DNA of 64,000 bases from CAVOJY01 sp963696405 (GTDB taxonomy: Bacteria; Chloroflexota; Limnocylindria; Limnocylindrales; CSP1-4). The notes under the pieces were generated by a model, which made no database searches, was not told where the DNA came from, and saw only the letters and a list, made by a program, of their open reading frames with translations. The stretch covers positions 354,471 to 418,470 of the forward strand of contig CAVOJY010000002.1 in assembly GCA_963696405.1 (NCBI GenBank), in the 5' to 3' direction. Each line of letters opens with the position of its first letter. The first letter of the stretch is position 1. Positions 1 to 8,173 of the stretch are shown here, piece after piece. The translations under genes and the position numbers were made by a program.

Positions 1-288
1 GCGTCGAGGAAGATGAGGACGTCTCCCCGGGCCGAGGCGGCGCCCAGGTTCTTCGCCCTGCTGACGCCGGCCTCGGGCTCCTCGATGAGCCGGACGAACA
101 ACTGCGGGTTCTTCGCCGCGAAACAGATGGCGACCTCGGATGTCCGGTCGGTGCAGCCGTTCGCCACCACGATCACCTCGATCCGCGAGGCAGGGACCGT
201 CTGTTCCGCCACCGAGCGAAGTGCGACGGCGACGAAATCCCTCCTCGTCGTAGGCGGGGATGACGACCGAGACGTCGAGATCAGCCAT
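1..288 (-). CDS. Glycosyltransferase family 2, N-terminal part, frameshifted, runs off window edge
   Basis: The minus strand opens MADLDVSVVIPAYDEE, the GT-A nucleotide-sugar binding start of family 2 glycosyltransferases. After a one-base shift near position 240 it continues with a SVAEQTVP segment, then VIVVANGCTDRTSEVA and later GVSRAKNLGAASARGDVLIF, the usual order of GT2 motifs. The shift fits one extra G (GAGGAGGGATTT for an expected GAGGAGGATTT). The catalytic DxD region and C-terminus lie outside the window. The start codon overlaps the stop of the upstream DUF2334 gene by 8 nt (ATGGCTGA), so the two are translationally coupled and probably act on the same glycan or lipid-linked sugar. 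Acceptor and donor cannot be told. Confidence 0.75.
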   Translation of the reverse strand, partial: MADLDVSVVIPAYDEEGFRRRRTSLGGGTDGPCLADRGDRGGERLHRPDIRGRHLFRGEEPAVVRPAHRGARGRRQQGEEPGRRLGPGRRPHLPRR

Positions 289-1057
289 CGAGCACCTGCA
301 GGTAGGTAGCCGTCGGGCACCGGCGAGCGAGGCGCGCAAGGATACCGAGGACGTGGTGACAGGCGGGAGATGCTGCTGCGCCCTGCGGATGGAGGAAGAC
401 CCGCAGGAACCCCGCGCGAGACCAGGCTGCTCGAACAAGGCGTCCCTCGATCCCGACGAGCCGCTCCTGCCCGGATCCGGCGCCCATGTACCCGAAGCCA
501 GGGACACGGAGGTGACGGTCGCGCTCCAGGTCGTGCACGGACCCGAACCGCAGGTCGTATCGGTACCCGGCTTCACGCAGCGCGCCCGTCAGTTCGGGCG
601 CCGCCAGCCAGCCGGGGGCGCAGAAGCCGTGGGGCCGGAGGCCGAGTTCTTCGAGGATTGCCGTTCCGTCCGTGATGCGGCGCCGCATAGTCACCTCGTC
701 GATGCTGAGGAACTCGGCAGCGTCCGGCCCGAAGAGCCGGGCCCGCGCCCGATCCCACCACGCCCCCCGCAAAGGCCCGGCGGTCCGGTGGGTGAAGCCG
801 TGGAGCACCACCTCGGAGCCGCGCGCGACCTCGTCGCGAAGCAGAGGGCCGAACTCGGGGACGTTCCGCAGGTCGCCTGTGCCGTCCTCGGCCGGGACCA
901 CCTTCAGCACGCGGGTGCCGATGCCGGCCCGATCAAGAGCGGCGAGGAGCCAGCGGACTTCCCCCAGCGTCGAGGGCGCGACATCGTGAACCGACACCAC
1001 CAGCCGGCCCGCGGTCACGAATACCTCATCGCCGGAAGCTCCCTCATCCTCCGCCAT
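281..1057 (-). CDS. DUF2334-type polysaccharide deacetylase-like protein
   Basis: 258 aa. The N-terminus carries VVSVHDVAPST, the strand and metal-binding start (H-D) of the DUF2334 branch of the NodB/polysaccharide deacetylase superfamily. VVLHGFTHR supplies the HxxxH metal ligands and GFCAPGW is the family's substrate-cleft motif. The set of metal and cleft residues looks complete, so activity is plausible. No signal peptide is seen, and the product looks cytoplasmic. It is co-oriented with and overlaps the following glycosyltransferase gene, suggesting a small glycan-modification operon. I chose the ATG at 1057; an in-frame GTG thirteen codons downstream (V-T-A-G-R-L) is the main alternative. 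The true substrate (N-acetyl sugar or other) is unknown. Confidence 0.75.
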   Translation of the reverse strand: MAEDEGASGDEVFVTAGRLVVSVHDVAPSTLGEVRWLLAALDRAGIGTRVLKVVPAEDGTGDLRNVPEFGPLLRDEVARGSEVVLHGFTHRTAGPLRGAWWDRARARLFGPDAAEFLSIDEVTMRRRITDGTAILEELGLRPHGFCAPGWLAAPELTGALREAGYRYDLRFGSVHDLERDRHLRVPGFGYMGAGSGQERLVGIEGRLVRAAWSRAGFLRVFLHPQGAAASPACHHVLGILARLARRCPTATYLQVLDG

Positions 1058-1190
1058 CAGCGTACGACAGCGTGGCAAGCACCCGGTGCGGTGGCCTCCG
1101 CCGTCAAGGACCCGGCATCTGCAGGCCGTCGGGCGCGGTCTCCGCCGTCGGAGCCAGCCCCCGGTCGGTTGGGTCCCGGCGGACCGGCGG

Positions 1191-1196
1191 TACCAT
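1191..1196 (+). promoter_or_regulatory. -10 box TACCAT for the yyaL-type gene, probable leaderless start
   Basis: TACCAT ends 8 nt before the ATG at 1205. There is no Shine-Dalgarno sequence in the gap, so transcription probably begins at or next to the start codon. It belongs to the window-wide TANNNT pattern described in the findings. No -35 consensus is visible. Confidence 0.5.
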
Positions 1197-1204
1197 ACGC
1201 GGCC

Positions 1205-3392
1205 ATGCCGCTGAATCGCCTCGCCAACGAGACCAGCCCGTACCTGCTGCAGCATGCGCACAACCCGGTCGACTGGTATCCGTGGGGCCGTGAGGCGTTC
1301 GACCGGGCGCTGGCAGAGCATCGGCCGGTCTTCCTTTCGGTCGGTTACGCCGCGTGCCACTGGTGCCACGTGATGGAGCGCGAGTCGTTCGAGGACCCGG
1401 GCACGGCTGCCCTGCTGAACGACGGTTTCGTGGCGATCAAGGTGGACCGCGAGGAGCGGCCCGACGTCGATGGGATCTACATGGCGGCCGTCCAGGCGAT
1501 GACGGGCAGCGGCGGCTGGCCCATGAGCGTCTTCCTCACCCCCGAGGGGCGGCCGTTCTACGGGGGAACCTACTTCCCCGACGAGTCCCGCCACGGGCTG
1601 CCGGCCTTCCGGGATCTCCTCGTTGCCGTTCGTCGAGCGTGGGAAGAGCGCCGCGGCGAGCTCGAGGGAGCCGCCCGGCGGTTGAGTGAGGCGATCGGTA
1701 CGTCCTCGACGTCAGGGGTTCCGGGGCCGCTGCCTGGGATGCCCGGTGCGCCGGGCGCTGAAGCGGCGGCCGACGGGTCGGCGAGGCCGACCGGCGCGCC
1801 GGGCATGTCCGGATCGGCGGCTGCGACGCTGTTGGACCGGGCGACGAGATCGCTCGTCGAATCCTTCGACGGCGAGAACGGCGGCTGGGGCTGGGCGCCG
1901 AAGTTCCCCCAGCCGATGGCGATCGGGTTTCTCCTCACGCGTGCGGCGGCCGGCGAATTCGTCGGCGGGGCGGATCGCCCGTGCCGCCCTCGACCGGATG
2001 GCCGATGGCGGGATCCACGACCAGCTCGGCGGCGGCTTCCATCGCTACTCGACCGACGCGCGGTGGCTCGTGCCGCACTTCGAGAAGATGCTCTACGACA
2101 ACGCGCAGCTCGCCCGAGTCTACCTTCAGGCCTGCCAGCTGACCGGGCACGAACGGTACCGCCAGGTCGCGGGCCGCACGCTCGACTACCTCCGGCGGGA
2201 GATGCTCACCGCCGACGGGCTCCTTGCTGCCAGCCAGGACGCCGACACCGACGGGGTCGAGGGTGCGACGTACACCTGGACGCTCGAGGAGATCGAGGAG
2301 ACGCTCGAGCCGACCCTCGCGCAGCTCGCGGCGACGGCCTGGGGCGTCACGAGGGGAGGGAACTGGGAAGGCCGGACCGTGCTGTCGGCCGCCCGCGACG
2401 TCGCCGCAGTCGCGGCCATGCTTGGCATCAGCGAAGGTGTGGCCGAGGCCGGCCTGGCGGAGGCTCGGACGGTGCTGCTCGCGGCGCGAGAACGGCGCGC
2501 GCAGCCGGCACGGGACGACAAGGCGCTCGCCGCGTGGAACGGGCTCGCCCTGGCGGCCTTCGCCGACGCGGTGCGGCTCCTGGGCCGGGCGGAGGACCGT
2601 GAGGTCGCCGTGCGGATCGCCGAGGGGCTGACAGCTCGCCTCCGGGCGCCCGACGGCCGGCTCCACCGGTCGTGGAAGGACGGGCGCGCCACGCTGAACG
2701 GCTACCTCGAGGACCAGGCATGCGCTGCCGACGGCCTCCTCGCCCTGTACGAGGCGACGTTCGACGAACGCTGGTTCGTGGCTGCCCGCGAGCTGGCGGA
2801 CGTGGTCCTGGCCCGGTTCCCGGACCCGGCCGGCGGGTTCTTCGACACCAGCGACGACCACGAGTCGCTCCTCTACCGGCCGAAACAGCTCGAGGACAAC
2901 GCCACGCCCTCGGGAAACGCCACCATGGCGGGCGTCCTGCTGCGCCTTGCGGGGCTCACCGGCGAGGGCCGCTACCGCTCCGCGGCCGAAGCAGCCCTCG
3001 GGCTGGTGACGGACGCCGCCGGACAATACCCGCTCGCGTACGCTCGGTGGCTTGCGGCACTCGACTTCGCCGCCGCGGACGTCGACGAGATCGCGATCGT
3101 CGGCGACCTTGCCGACGAAGCCACGGGCGATCTGCTGGCCGTCGTTCGGGCGGGCCTTCGACCCCACCAGGTGGTGGCGCTGAGCGCGCGGCCGGGCTCG
3201 TCCGCCGTTCCCCTCATGGAGGCCCGGACGGCGGTCAATGGCCGGGCGACTGCCTACGTGTGTCGCGGGTTCACCTGTCGTCAGCCCGTGACCGACCCCG
3301 TGGACCTGGCGGTGCTGCTGCGCGGAGCGTCACAGCCCGCAACCGCTGAACGTCCACCCGGCGACCAGCATGCGGAGAAGGTATCACCGTGA
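1205..3392 (+). CDS. YyaL-type thioredoxin-domain protein (DUF255, spermatogenesis-associated 20 family), one frameshift
   Basis: The reconstructed protein is about 728 aa, normal for the family. Residues 1-165 form the DUF255 thioredoxin-like domain, with SPYLLQHAHNPVDWYPW and the CxxC pair in AACHWCHVM (Cys51/Cys54), followed by VDREERPDVD and GGWPMSVFLTP. The rest is an alpha/alpha-toroid domain with DQLGGGFHRYS and PHFEKMLYDNAQL, resembling glycoside-hydrolase six-hairpin folds. A one-base insertion near 1965-1990 (a GGCGGGGCGG run) moves the frame by +1. The total length is 3n+1, which agrees with a single extra base. Its stop overlaps the next start (GTGA). A low-complexity Pro/Gly/Ala insert lies at about residues 170-205. 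The family's biochemical role is unsettled (a thiol redox or sugar-epimerising role has been discussed). Confidence 0.85.
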
Positions 3393-3796
3393 GCGAACGA
3401 TCTCGCGGGCGGTTTGTGACGGGGGCCGCCGTTGGCTCGGTACTCCTGGTGGCCCCGGCCGTGGTCTTCTTCGGAGCGGCAATCGGGCGCCTGCTGCAAC
3501 CGCCGAACCGGGAGCCGGCCCATCTTGCCGGCGTCGTGTTCGACTGGTTCGTCTCGCTCCCGCAATACGCGGCAGCCCTGGTGCTCCTCGCGGCCCCGTC
3601 CACCGCGCTCGTGCTCGGCGGGCTGGTGCTCTGGCGGAGCCTGGCCGACGACGATGCGTTGCGCGAGGACGTGCGCACGCTCGGGCGCGTCAGCATTCGC
3701 ATCCTGCGGCGTCCCGCCGCGTGGCTGAGTGCGCTCGTCGTGCTCGCCTCGGCAGGCATCCTCGTCATCGTGGGCTGGCACGCGATCGTCGGCTGA
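3389..3796 (+). CDS. Small integral membrane protein of unknown function
   Basis: 135 aa with three predicted membrane segments at about residues 9-31, 50-77 and 112-133. A charged loop at about 80-105 (SLADDDALREDVRTLGR) probably faces the cytoplasm. The GTG start overlaps the stop of the upstream yyaL-type gene by 4 nt, so it is translated from the same message. I do not recognise a family. The alternating hydrophobic segments and codon use like its neighbours support a real gene. Its link to the thioredoxin-domain protein is positional only. Confidence 0.65.
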   Translation: MSERSRGRFVTGAAVGSVLLVAPAVVFFGAAIGRLLQPPNREPAHLAGVVFDWFVSLPQYAAALVLLAAPSTALVLGGLVLWRSLADDDALREDVRTLGRVSIRILRRPAAWLSALVVLASAGILVIVGWHAIVG

Positions 3797-3899
3797 CGCA
3801 CCCGGATCTTGTGGTGCTGCGCAAGAATTGAACGCGAGGGCTCCCTCGATCGTCAGGAATGACGTGATCGAGAGGCCCCGGGACCTGGGGGCGGGCCGG

Positions 3900-4445
3900 A
3901 TGTTCAAGTCGGAGGCGGCGCATGGGCGCTCCGAAGTCGAGCGCGCCGCGGCCTTCACCGAGCTGACCGAGCGTCACCTCGACGCCAGCTACCGGCTCGC
4001 CGCGCTCCTCCTGGGGAACTGGGCCGACGCCGAGGACGCCACCCACGACGCCGCGGTCCTCGCCTGGCAGCGCTGGCCGAGCCTGCGCGACCCCGACCGG
4101 TTCGAGGCCTGGTTCCAGCGCATCCTCGTCAACGTCTGCCGCGACCGGATGAGGCGCCGGCACCTGCGCACCATCCTCCCCGAGCCTGGGGGCGATCTCC
4201 CGGGACCCGATCCCTTCGACGGCTCGGGCGAGCGCGCTGCCCTGCGCCAGGCGCTCGCCCGCCTGACGCCCGAACACCGGACGGTCGTCGTCCTGCGCTT
4301 CTTCGTCGATCTCAGCGTCGACGAGATCGCCAATCGGACCGGCGAGCGCGCCGGGACCGTGAAGTCACGGCTCCACTACGCGCTCTCTTCGTTGCGGGCC
4401 GCCTACGACGCCGCGGACCGCATCCCAGCCGAGGTCGTCCGATGA
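3900..4445 (+). CDS. ECF-type RNA polymerase sigma factor
   Basis: 181 aa. Region 2 lies at about residues 20-90 (AEDATHDAAVLAWQRW, then FEAWFQRILVNVCRDRMRRR), and region 4 at about 113-168 (LARLTPEHRTVVVLRFF, DLSVDEIANRTGERAGTVKSR) with a clear helix-turn-helix. There is no extra C-terminal SnoaL-type domain. It recruits RNA polymerase to a small regulon, probably under control of the next gene, whose ATG overlaps its stop (ATGA). I chose the ATG at 3900; a GTG fourteen codons upstream is possible. Self-regulation is common in such pairs, but no promoter match can be named here. Confidence 0.88.
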   Translation: MFKSEAAHGRSEVERAAAFTELTERHLDASYRLAALLLGNWADAEDATHDAAVLAWQRWPSLRDPDRFEAWFQRILVNVCRDRMRRRHLRTILPEPGGDLPGPDPFDGSGERAALRQALARLTPEHRTVVVLRFFVDLSVDEIANRTGERAGTVKSRLHYALSSLRAAYDAADRIPAEVVR

Positions 4446-6559
4446 CCACCGATCGTTTTGAGCAGAACCTGAGGGCCGTCCTCCGCGAGCAGGCCCCCGG
4501 CCAGGCGCCGCAGGCGCTCCACCTGCGGGTGACCGAGATCGCCGGTCAGGCAGCGACTGCGCGCGGCTCGACGGTGGCTCCGCTCCCACGGGTGGTCTGG
4601 GTGCTCCTGGCCGCCGCGCTCCTCACCGCGTTTGCGGTCGGGGCGATCTTCCTGGTGTCCATGCAGGATCGGTTCACGCGCCATCCGCAAGCGCTCGTCC
4701 CGACCGGCGTCGAGAGTCTGACCCCCGTCAACCAGGGGTTTGCCCAGGTCGTGTCGGGTCGGGACGGCTTTGTCTGGGCGTATGGCCAGGGCCGTCTCAT
4801 GCGGCTGGACCCCGGGACGGGGGCGAAGCGCTTCTGGGCGTTCTACGACGACGCGGTCTTCGCGTCGGGCGCCTTCGCCTCGGGCAGCATCGTCGCCGCG
4901 CGGGAGGGTGGCGTCTGGCTGGTCGGCACACATGCGCTCCACTGGTTCGACGGTGACCAGTTCCGCGATGTCGTTGAGGCGCCCGCCGAGGTGACCCGCC
5001 TGGCCTACGCGGCCGAGGCGGCCGACGGCACGCTGTGGGCAACAGCCTGGGGGCAGGCGGTGTTCCACTGGGATGGGTCCTCGTGGACGTCCGTGCCCAT
5101 CCCCGGCGCAGTGGGGTCGTCTTCCGTGGACCGCGTCGCGGTGGACAGAGACGGTGGTGTGTGGGTGGTCCTCACGGACTCATCGGCGGCGGGGAGCCGC
5201 GGTGTCGCCCGCTACGCCGGTGGCGCCTGGCGGACGTACACGAGCGGCGACGTGCCTCCGCTCTCGGGTGAGGTGCTCTCGATTGCGGCGGCGCCGGACG
5301 GGTCGGTCTGGGTCGTGACCCGGACCGGGGTGGCGCGCTTCGACGGCCGCTCGTGGTCCACGTTCGGAGAGGCCGATATCGGGTTCGCCCACACGGGTTC
5401 CGTCGCCTTCGCCCCGGACGGGACGGTCTGGGCCGAGAGCACGAGCGTCGGGGGAGGCCCGTGGAATCCGATCGGGCTCGCCCGGTACGACGGGCGCGCG
5501 TGGGTCGTTTCCCGGCCGGAGGGCGGGCTCCCGGAGGGCTACTGGTCCGGGAGCCTTGCCCTCACGAAGGACGGCCTGTTCGTCGCCACCGGGACAGGGC
5601 TGTTCAGGCTTGTCGCCGACCGCTGGGAGCCTGCATCGACGATGACGGTGGCACTCGGCGGGGTCACGCCTTCGCAACTGGCGGCCGTCTCTGGCGAAGA
5701 GCTGCTGGCCTTCTACGACCAGGGTGCGTCGGGGGTGTCCATGTTGCGCTGGCGCGCAGGGAGCTGGATCCGTCAGGAGTCGGCCGGGTCACCGATCTAC
5801 GCGACTGCGCTGGTGCCCGACGGCACGCTTTGGGCGGCCACGGAACAGGGCCCGGCCTACCTGCACAACGGCAGTTGGACGATCGTGCCGGGTACGGGCA
5901 TCAGTGCCTCCGCTATCGCCTTCGGCGGCGACGGCTCCTTGTGGGTCGGAGGGTGGGCCGAATCCGGTCCGAGCTTGGCGCGGGTCCTGCAGTCCGGCAG
6001 CGCCACGTGGACGCCCGGAAAGGTGATCGAGGGTTACCCATTTGGCTGGATCTCGTCGCTGGCGGTCGATCGGAACGGGACCGTCTGGGCCGGCGGCGCC
6101 TCCAGCGGGTGGTTCCCGGACTGGACCAACGGACTCGCCCGCTACGACGGACGTGCGTGGGAGACGGTTCGGCCGCTGGGCGGATCCGCGGATGTCGGGG
6201 TCCAGAAAGTGGCGGTCGCCCCCAACGGCGACGTCTGGGTCGCCCTGGATGGCGCGTACGACTCGGCGGGGAACGCTCTTCGTCCGCCGGCAATTGCCCG
6301 ATGGGACGGAACATCCTGGACCGTCTTCGGTCAGGAGGACGGCCTTACCCCTGGTGCCTACTTCCAGGACCTCGCGGTCGCGCCCGACGGCACGGTGTGG
6401 GTCAGCACCTACAACGGTCTGGCACGCTTTGACGGCACCCGCTGGACGCTTCTCTTCCCTGGACATGGCTTCGGCGGCCGCATCTCGGTGGCGCCCGACG
6501 GCACAATCTTCGCCGAGGGCGCATCCGGCATCGAGCGCCTTCCGGCACAGGGCGAGTAG
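4442..6559 (+). CDS. Membrane-anchored two-component-regulator-type propeller protein, probable anti-sigma factor/sensor
   Basis: 705 aa. Residues 1-50 are a charged cytoplasmic tail, residues 51-73 one membrane helix (VVWVLLAAALLTAFAVGAIF), and the remaining roughly 630 residues a beta-propeller. At least ten repeats of the form PDGTVWA...LARYDGRAW or PDGSVWVVTRTG, with an aromatic-rich RFDG(R/T)SWT end, identify Reg_prop blades. Orientation by the positive-inside rule puts the propeller outside. The ATGA overlap with the ECF sigma gene and the short cytoplasmic tail make an anti-sigma role likely. The tail has no recognisable zinc-binding anti-sigma (HxxxCxxC) motif, so binding to the sigma factor is inference. 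The ligand of the propeller is unknown. Confidence 0.75.
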   Translation: MTTDRFEQNLRAVLREQAPGQAPQALHLRVTEIAGQAATARGSTVAPLPRVVWVLLAAALLTAFAVGAIFLVSMQDRFTRHPQALVPTGVESLTPVNQGFAQVVSGRDGFVWAYGQGRLMRLDPGTGAKRFWAFYDDAVFASGAFASGSIVAAREGGVWLVGTHALHWFDGDQFRDVVEAPAEVTRLAYAAEAADGTLWATAWGQAVFHWDGSSWTSVPIPGAVGSSSVDRVAVDRDGGVWVVLTDSSAAGSRGVARYAGGAWRTYTSGDVPPLSGEVLSIAAAPDGSVWVVTRTGVARFDGRSWSTFGEADIGFAHTGSVAFAPDGTVWAESTSVGGGPWNPIGLARYDGRAWVVSRPEGGLPEGYWSGSLALTKDGLFVATGTGLFRLVADRWEPASTMTVALGGVTPSQLAAVSGEELLAFYDQGASGVSMLRWRAGSWIRQESAGSPIYATALVPDGTLWAATEQGPAYLHNGSWTIVPGTGISASAIAFGGDGSLWVGGWAESGPSLARVLQSGSATWTPGKVIEGYPFGWISSLAVDRNGTVWAGGASSGWFPDWTNGLARYDGRAWETVRPLGGSADVGVQKVAVAPNGDVWVALDGAYDSAGNALRPPAIARWDGTSWTVFGQEDGLTPGAYFQDLAVAPDGTVWVSTYNGLARFDGTRWTLLFPGHGFGGRISVAPDGTIFAEGASGIERLPAQGE

Positions 6560-6564
6560 CCTAG

Positions 6565-8004
6565 CTAACGCGCCGCGTCCTCCGCGCGCTCGGCGATGCG
6601 GCGGATCATGCCCAGGAAGATGACCGCGTGGGCCGGGTACAGGCCGTACCAGTAGGCGAGCCCGAGGAGGCCGCGCGGCTCGAAGAAGGCGGTCTGCACG
6701 ACCCGCGATCCGCCCTTCGTCGGCGCGACCTCGAACTGGAGCCAGCCCTTGCCCGGCAGCTTCATCTCGGCGCGCAGCCGGAGCAGCTCGGGGCGGCGGA
6801 TCTCCTCGACCCTCCAGAAGTCGAGCGCGTCGCCGGGACGCAGGTGCTCGGGATCGCGGCGGCCAAGGCGCATGCCGACGCCGCCCACTACCCGATCGAG
6901 CCCGGCGCGCAGGCGCCAGAGAGCGTTCGCGTAGGGCCAGCCGGCCTCCCCGCCGACCTGCTCGATGGTCCCGAACACGACGTCCGGGGAGGCGCGCACG
7001 AGTCGCGCCCGCCGTTCGATGATCATCCCCTCCCGCGATTCGAGGTGGCTCCTGGCTGTCGGCAGGGCTCCCACCGTCGCGTACGAGTCGAACCAGGTGG
7101 ACTCGATCTCGTGACGGTCGGTTCGATCGATGGCGGCCTGGAGGGCGTCCCGGTATGCCTCCGGCTGAAGCCCGAAGGCCCGCGCCGGCTCCGGATCGCG
7201 GACGACCACCTCGTTGCGGAGCCCCTCGATGAGCGGCCGGGCAATCCCCGACGGTGCCGGCGTGACCAGGCTCACCCAGTACGAGCTGAGGCGTGGCGTG
7301 AGCACGGGAACCGGGATCATCGTTCGCCGCAGGCCTCGCAGCCGGGCGTACTCCATCATCATCTCGCCGTAGGTCAGGACGTCCGGGCAGCCGATCTCGA
7401 CGATGCCGGTCACCTCGGGGTGGTCCAGCGTCGCGACGAGGTAGTCGAGCACATCACGGATCCCGATGGGCTGGCAGCGGGTGCTCACCCAGCGCGGCGT
7501 GATCATGACCGGGAGGCGTTCGGTGAGGTGCCGAAGGATCTCGAAGGAGGCGCTGCCGGCCCCGATGACGATCGCCGCCCGGAACTCGGTGACCGGTAGG
7601 CCGTGGCGGGCGAGTTCCTCGCCGACGCGGTGCCGGCTGGCGAGGTGGCGCGAGAGGCCGTGGCTGTCGTCGCCGAGGCCCCCGAGGTAGACGATCCGCC
7701 CCACGCCGGCCGCAGCGGCAGCGGACGCGAAGTTGCGCGCCGCCGCCCAGTCGCGGTCCGCGAACCCGGACTCGCCCTCGGCCATGGAGTGTGCCAGGTA
7801 GTAGGCAACGTCGGAACCGGCAAGCGCCGGTGGCAGGCTCGCCGGGTCGAGCAGGTCCGCCTCGACGACCTTCGTGCCCGGGAACCGGCCGGCGAGCCGG
7901 CCGGGATCGCGGGTGAGGAGGGTGAGCTGGTGACCACGATCCGCGAGAAGCGGCACGAGCCGGCCGCCGATGTAACCGCTCGCGCCGGTGACCGAAATGC
8001 GCAT
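6565..8004 (-). CDS. SDR-family NAD(P)-binding protein fused to DUF2867
   Basis: 479 aa. An atypical extended SDR Rossmann domain fills the N-terminal half (TGASGYIGGRLVPLL at residues 6-20, VEADLLDP, YYLAHSM). A DUF2867 domain, of the START/polyketide-cyclase-like type, fills about residues 320-475 (LRAEMKLPGKGWLQFEV, GLAYWYGLYPAHAVIF). This two-domain arrangement is a known conserved family of uncharacterised oxidoreductases. The canonical SDR Tyr-x-x-x-Lys is not apparent, as in other NmrA-like members. It is monocistronic and converges on the propeller gene with only 5 nt between stops. The start ATG at 8004 has a -10-like box just upstream and no Shine-Dalgarno. Confidence 0.8.
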   Translation of the reverse strand: MRISVTGASGYIGGRLVPLLADRGHQLTLLTRDPGRLAGRFPGTKVVEADLLDPASLPPALAGSDVAYYLAHSMAEGESGFADRDWAAARNFASAAAAAGVGRIVYLGGLGDDSHGLSRHLASRHRVGEELARHGLPVTEFRAAIVIGAGSASFEILRHLTERLPVMITPRWVSTRCQPIGIRDVLDYLVATLDHPEVTGIVEIGCPDVLTYGEMMMEYARLRGLRRTMIPVPVLTPRLSSYWVSLVTPAPSGIARPLIEGLRNEVVVRDPEPARAFGLQPEAYRDALQAAIDRTDRHEIESTWFDSYATVGALPTARSHLESREGMIIERRARLVRASPDVVFGTIEQVGGEAGWPYANALWRLRAGLDRVVGGVGMRLGRRDPEHLRPGDALDFWRVEEIRRPELLRLRAEMKLPGKGWLQFEVAPTKGGSRVVQTAFFEPRGLLGLAYWYGLYPAHAVIFLGMIRRIAERAEDAAR

Positions 8005-8011
8005 GAGGCCG

Positions 8012-8017
8012 AGTATG
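8012..8017 (-). promoter_or_regulatory. -10-like box CATACT for the SDR-DUF2867 gene
   Basis: On the minus strand CATACT ends 7 nt before the ATG at 8004, the same geometry as the TANNNT boxes elsewhere in the window. The first base deviates from the consensus. Confidence 0.35.
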
Positions 8018-8160
8018 AGCATCGTGCGCCGGAGCAAGAGCGCAGCGACGTTTGCCGACGACGACGTTTGCCGGGGGGTTGCCCTGTCTGGTAGTCTGGC
8101 GGGCGAGGCAGGTCCGCGGCATCTGCGCGCGCCCGTCGGCGCCCGTCCGAGTCAGGAGCC

Positions 8161-8167
8161 AGGGAGG
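8161..8167 (+). promoter_or_regulatory. Ribosome binding site that fixes a TTG start
   Basis: AGGGAGG lies 6 nt upstream of a TTG at 8174, and no in-frame ATG or GTG is nearby. The site decides the start of the Ig-like/CAP protein, which then begins with MRRILASIVAVPILL. Confidence 0.7.
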
Positions 8168-8173
8168 CAACGC

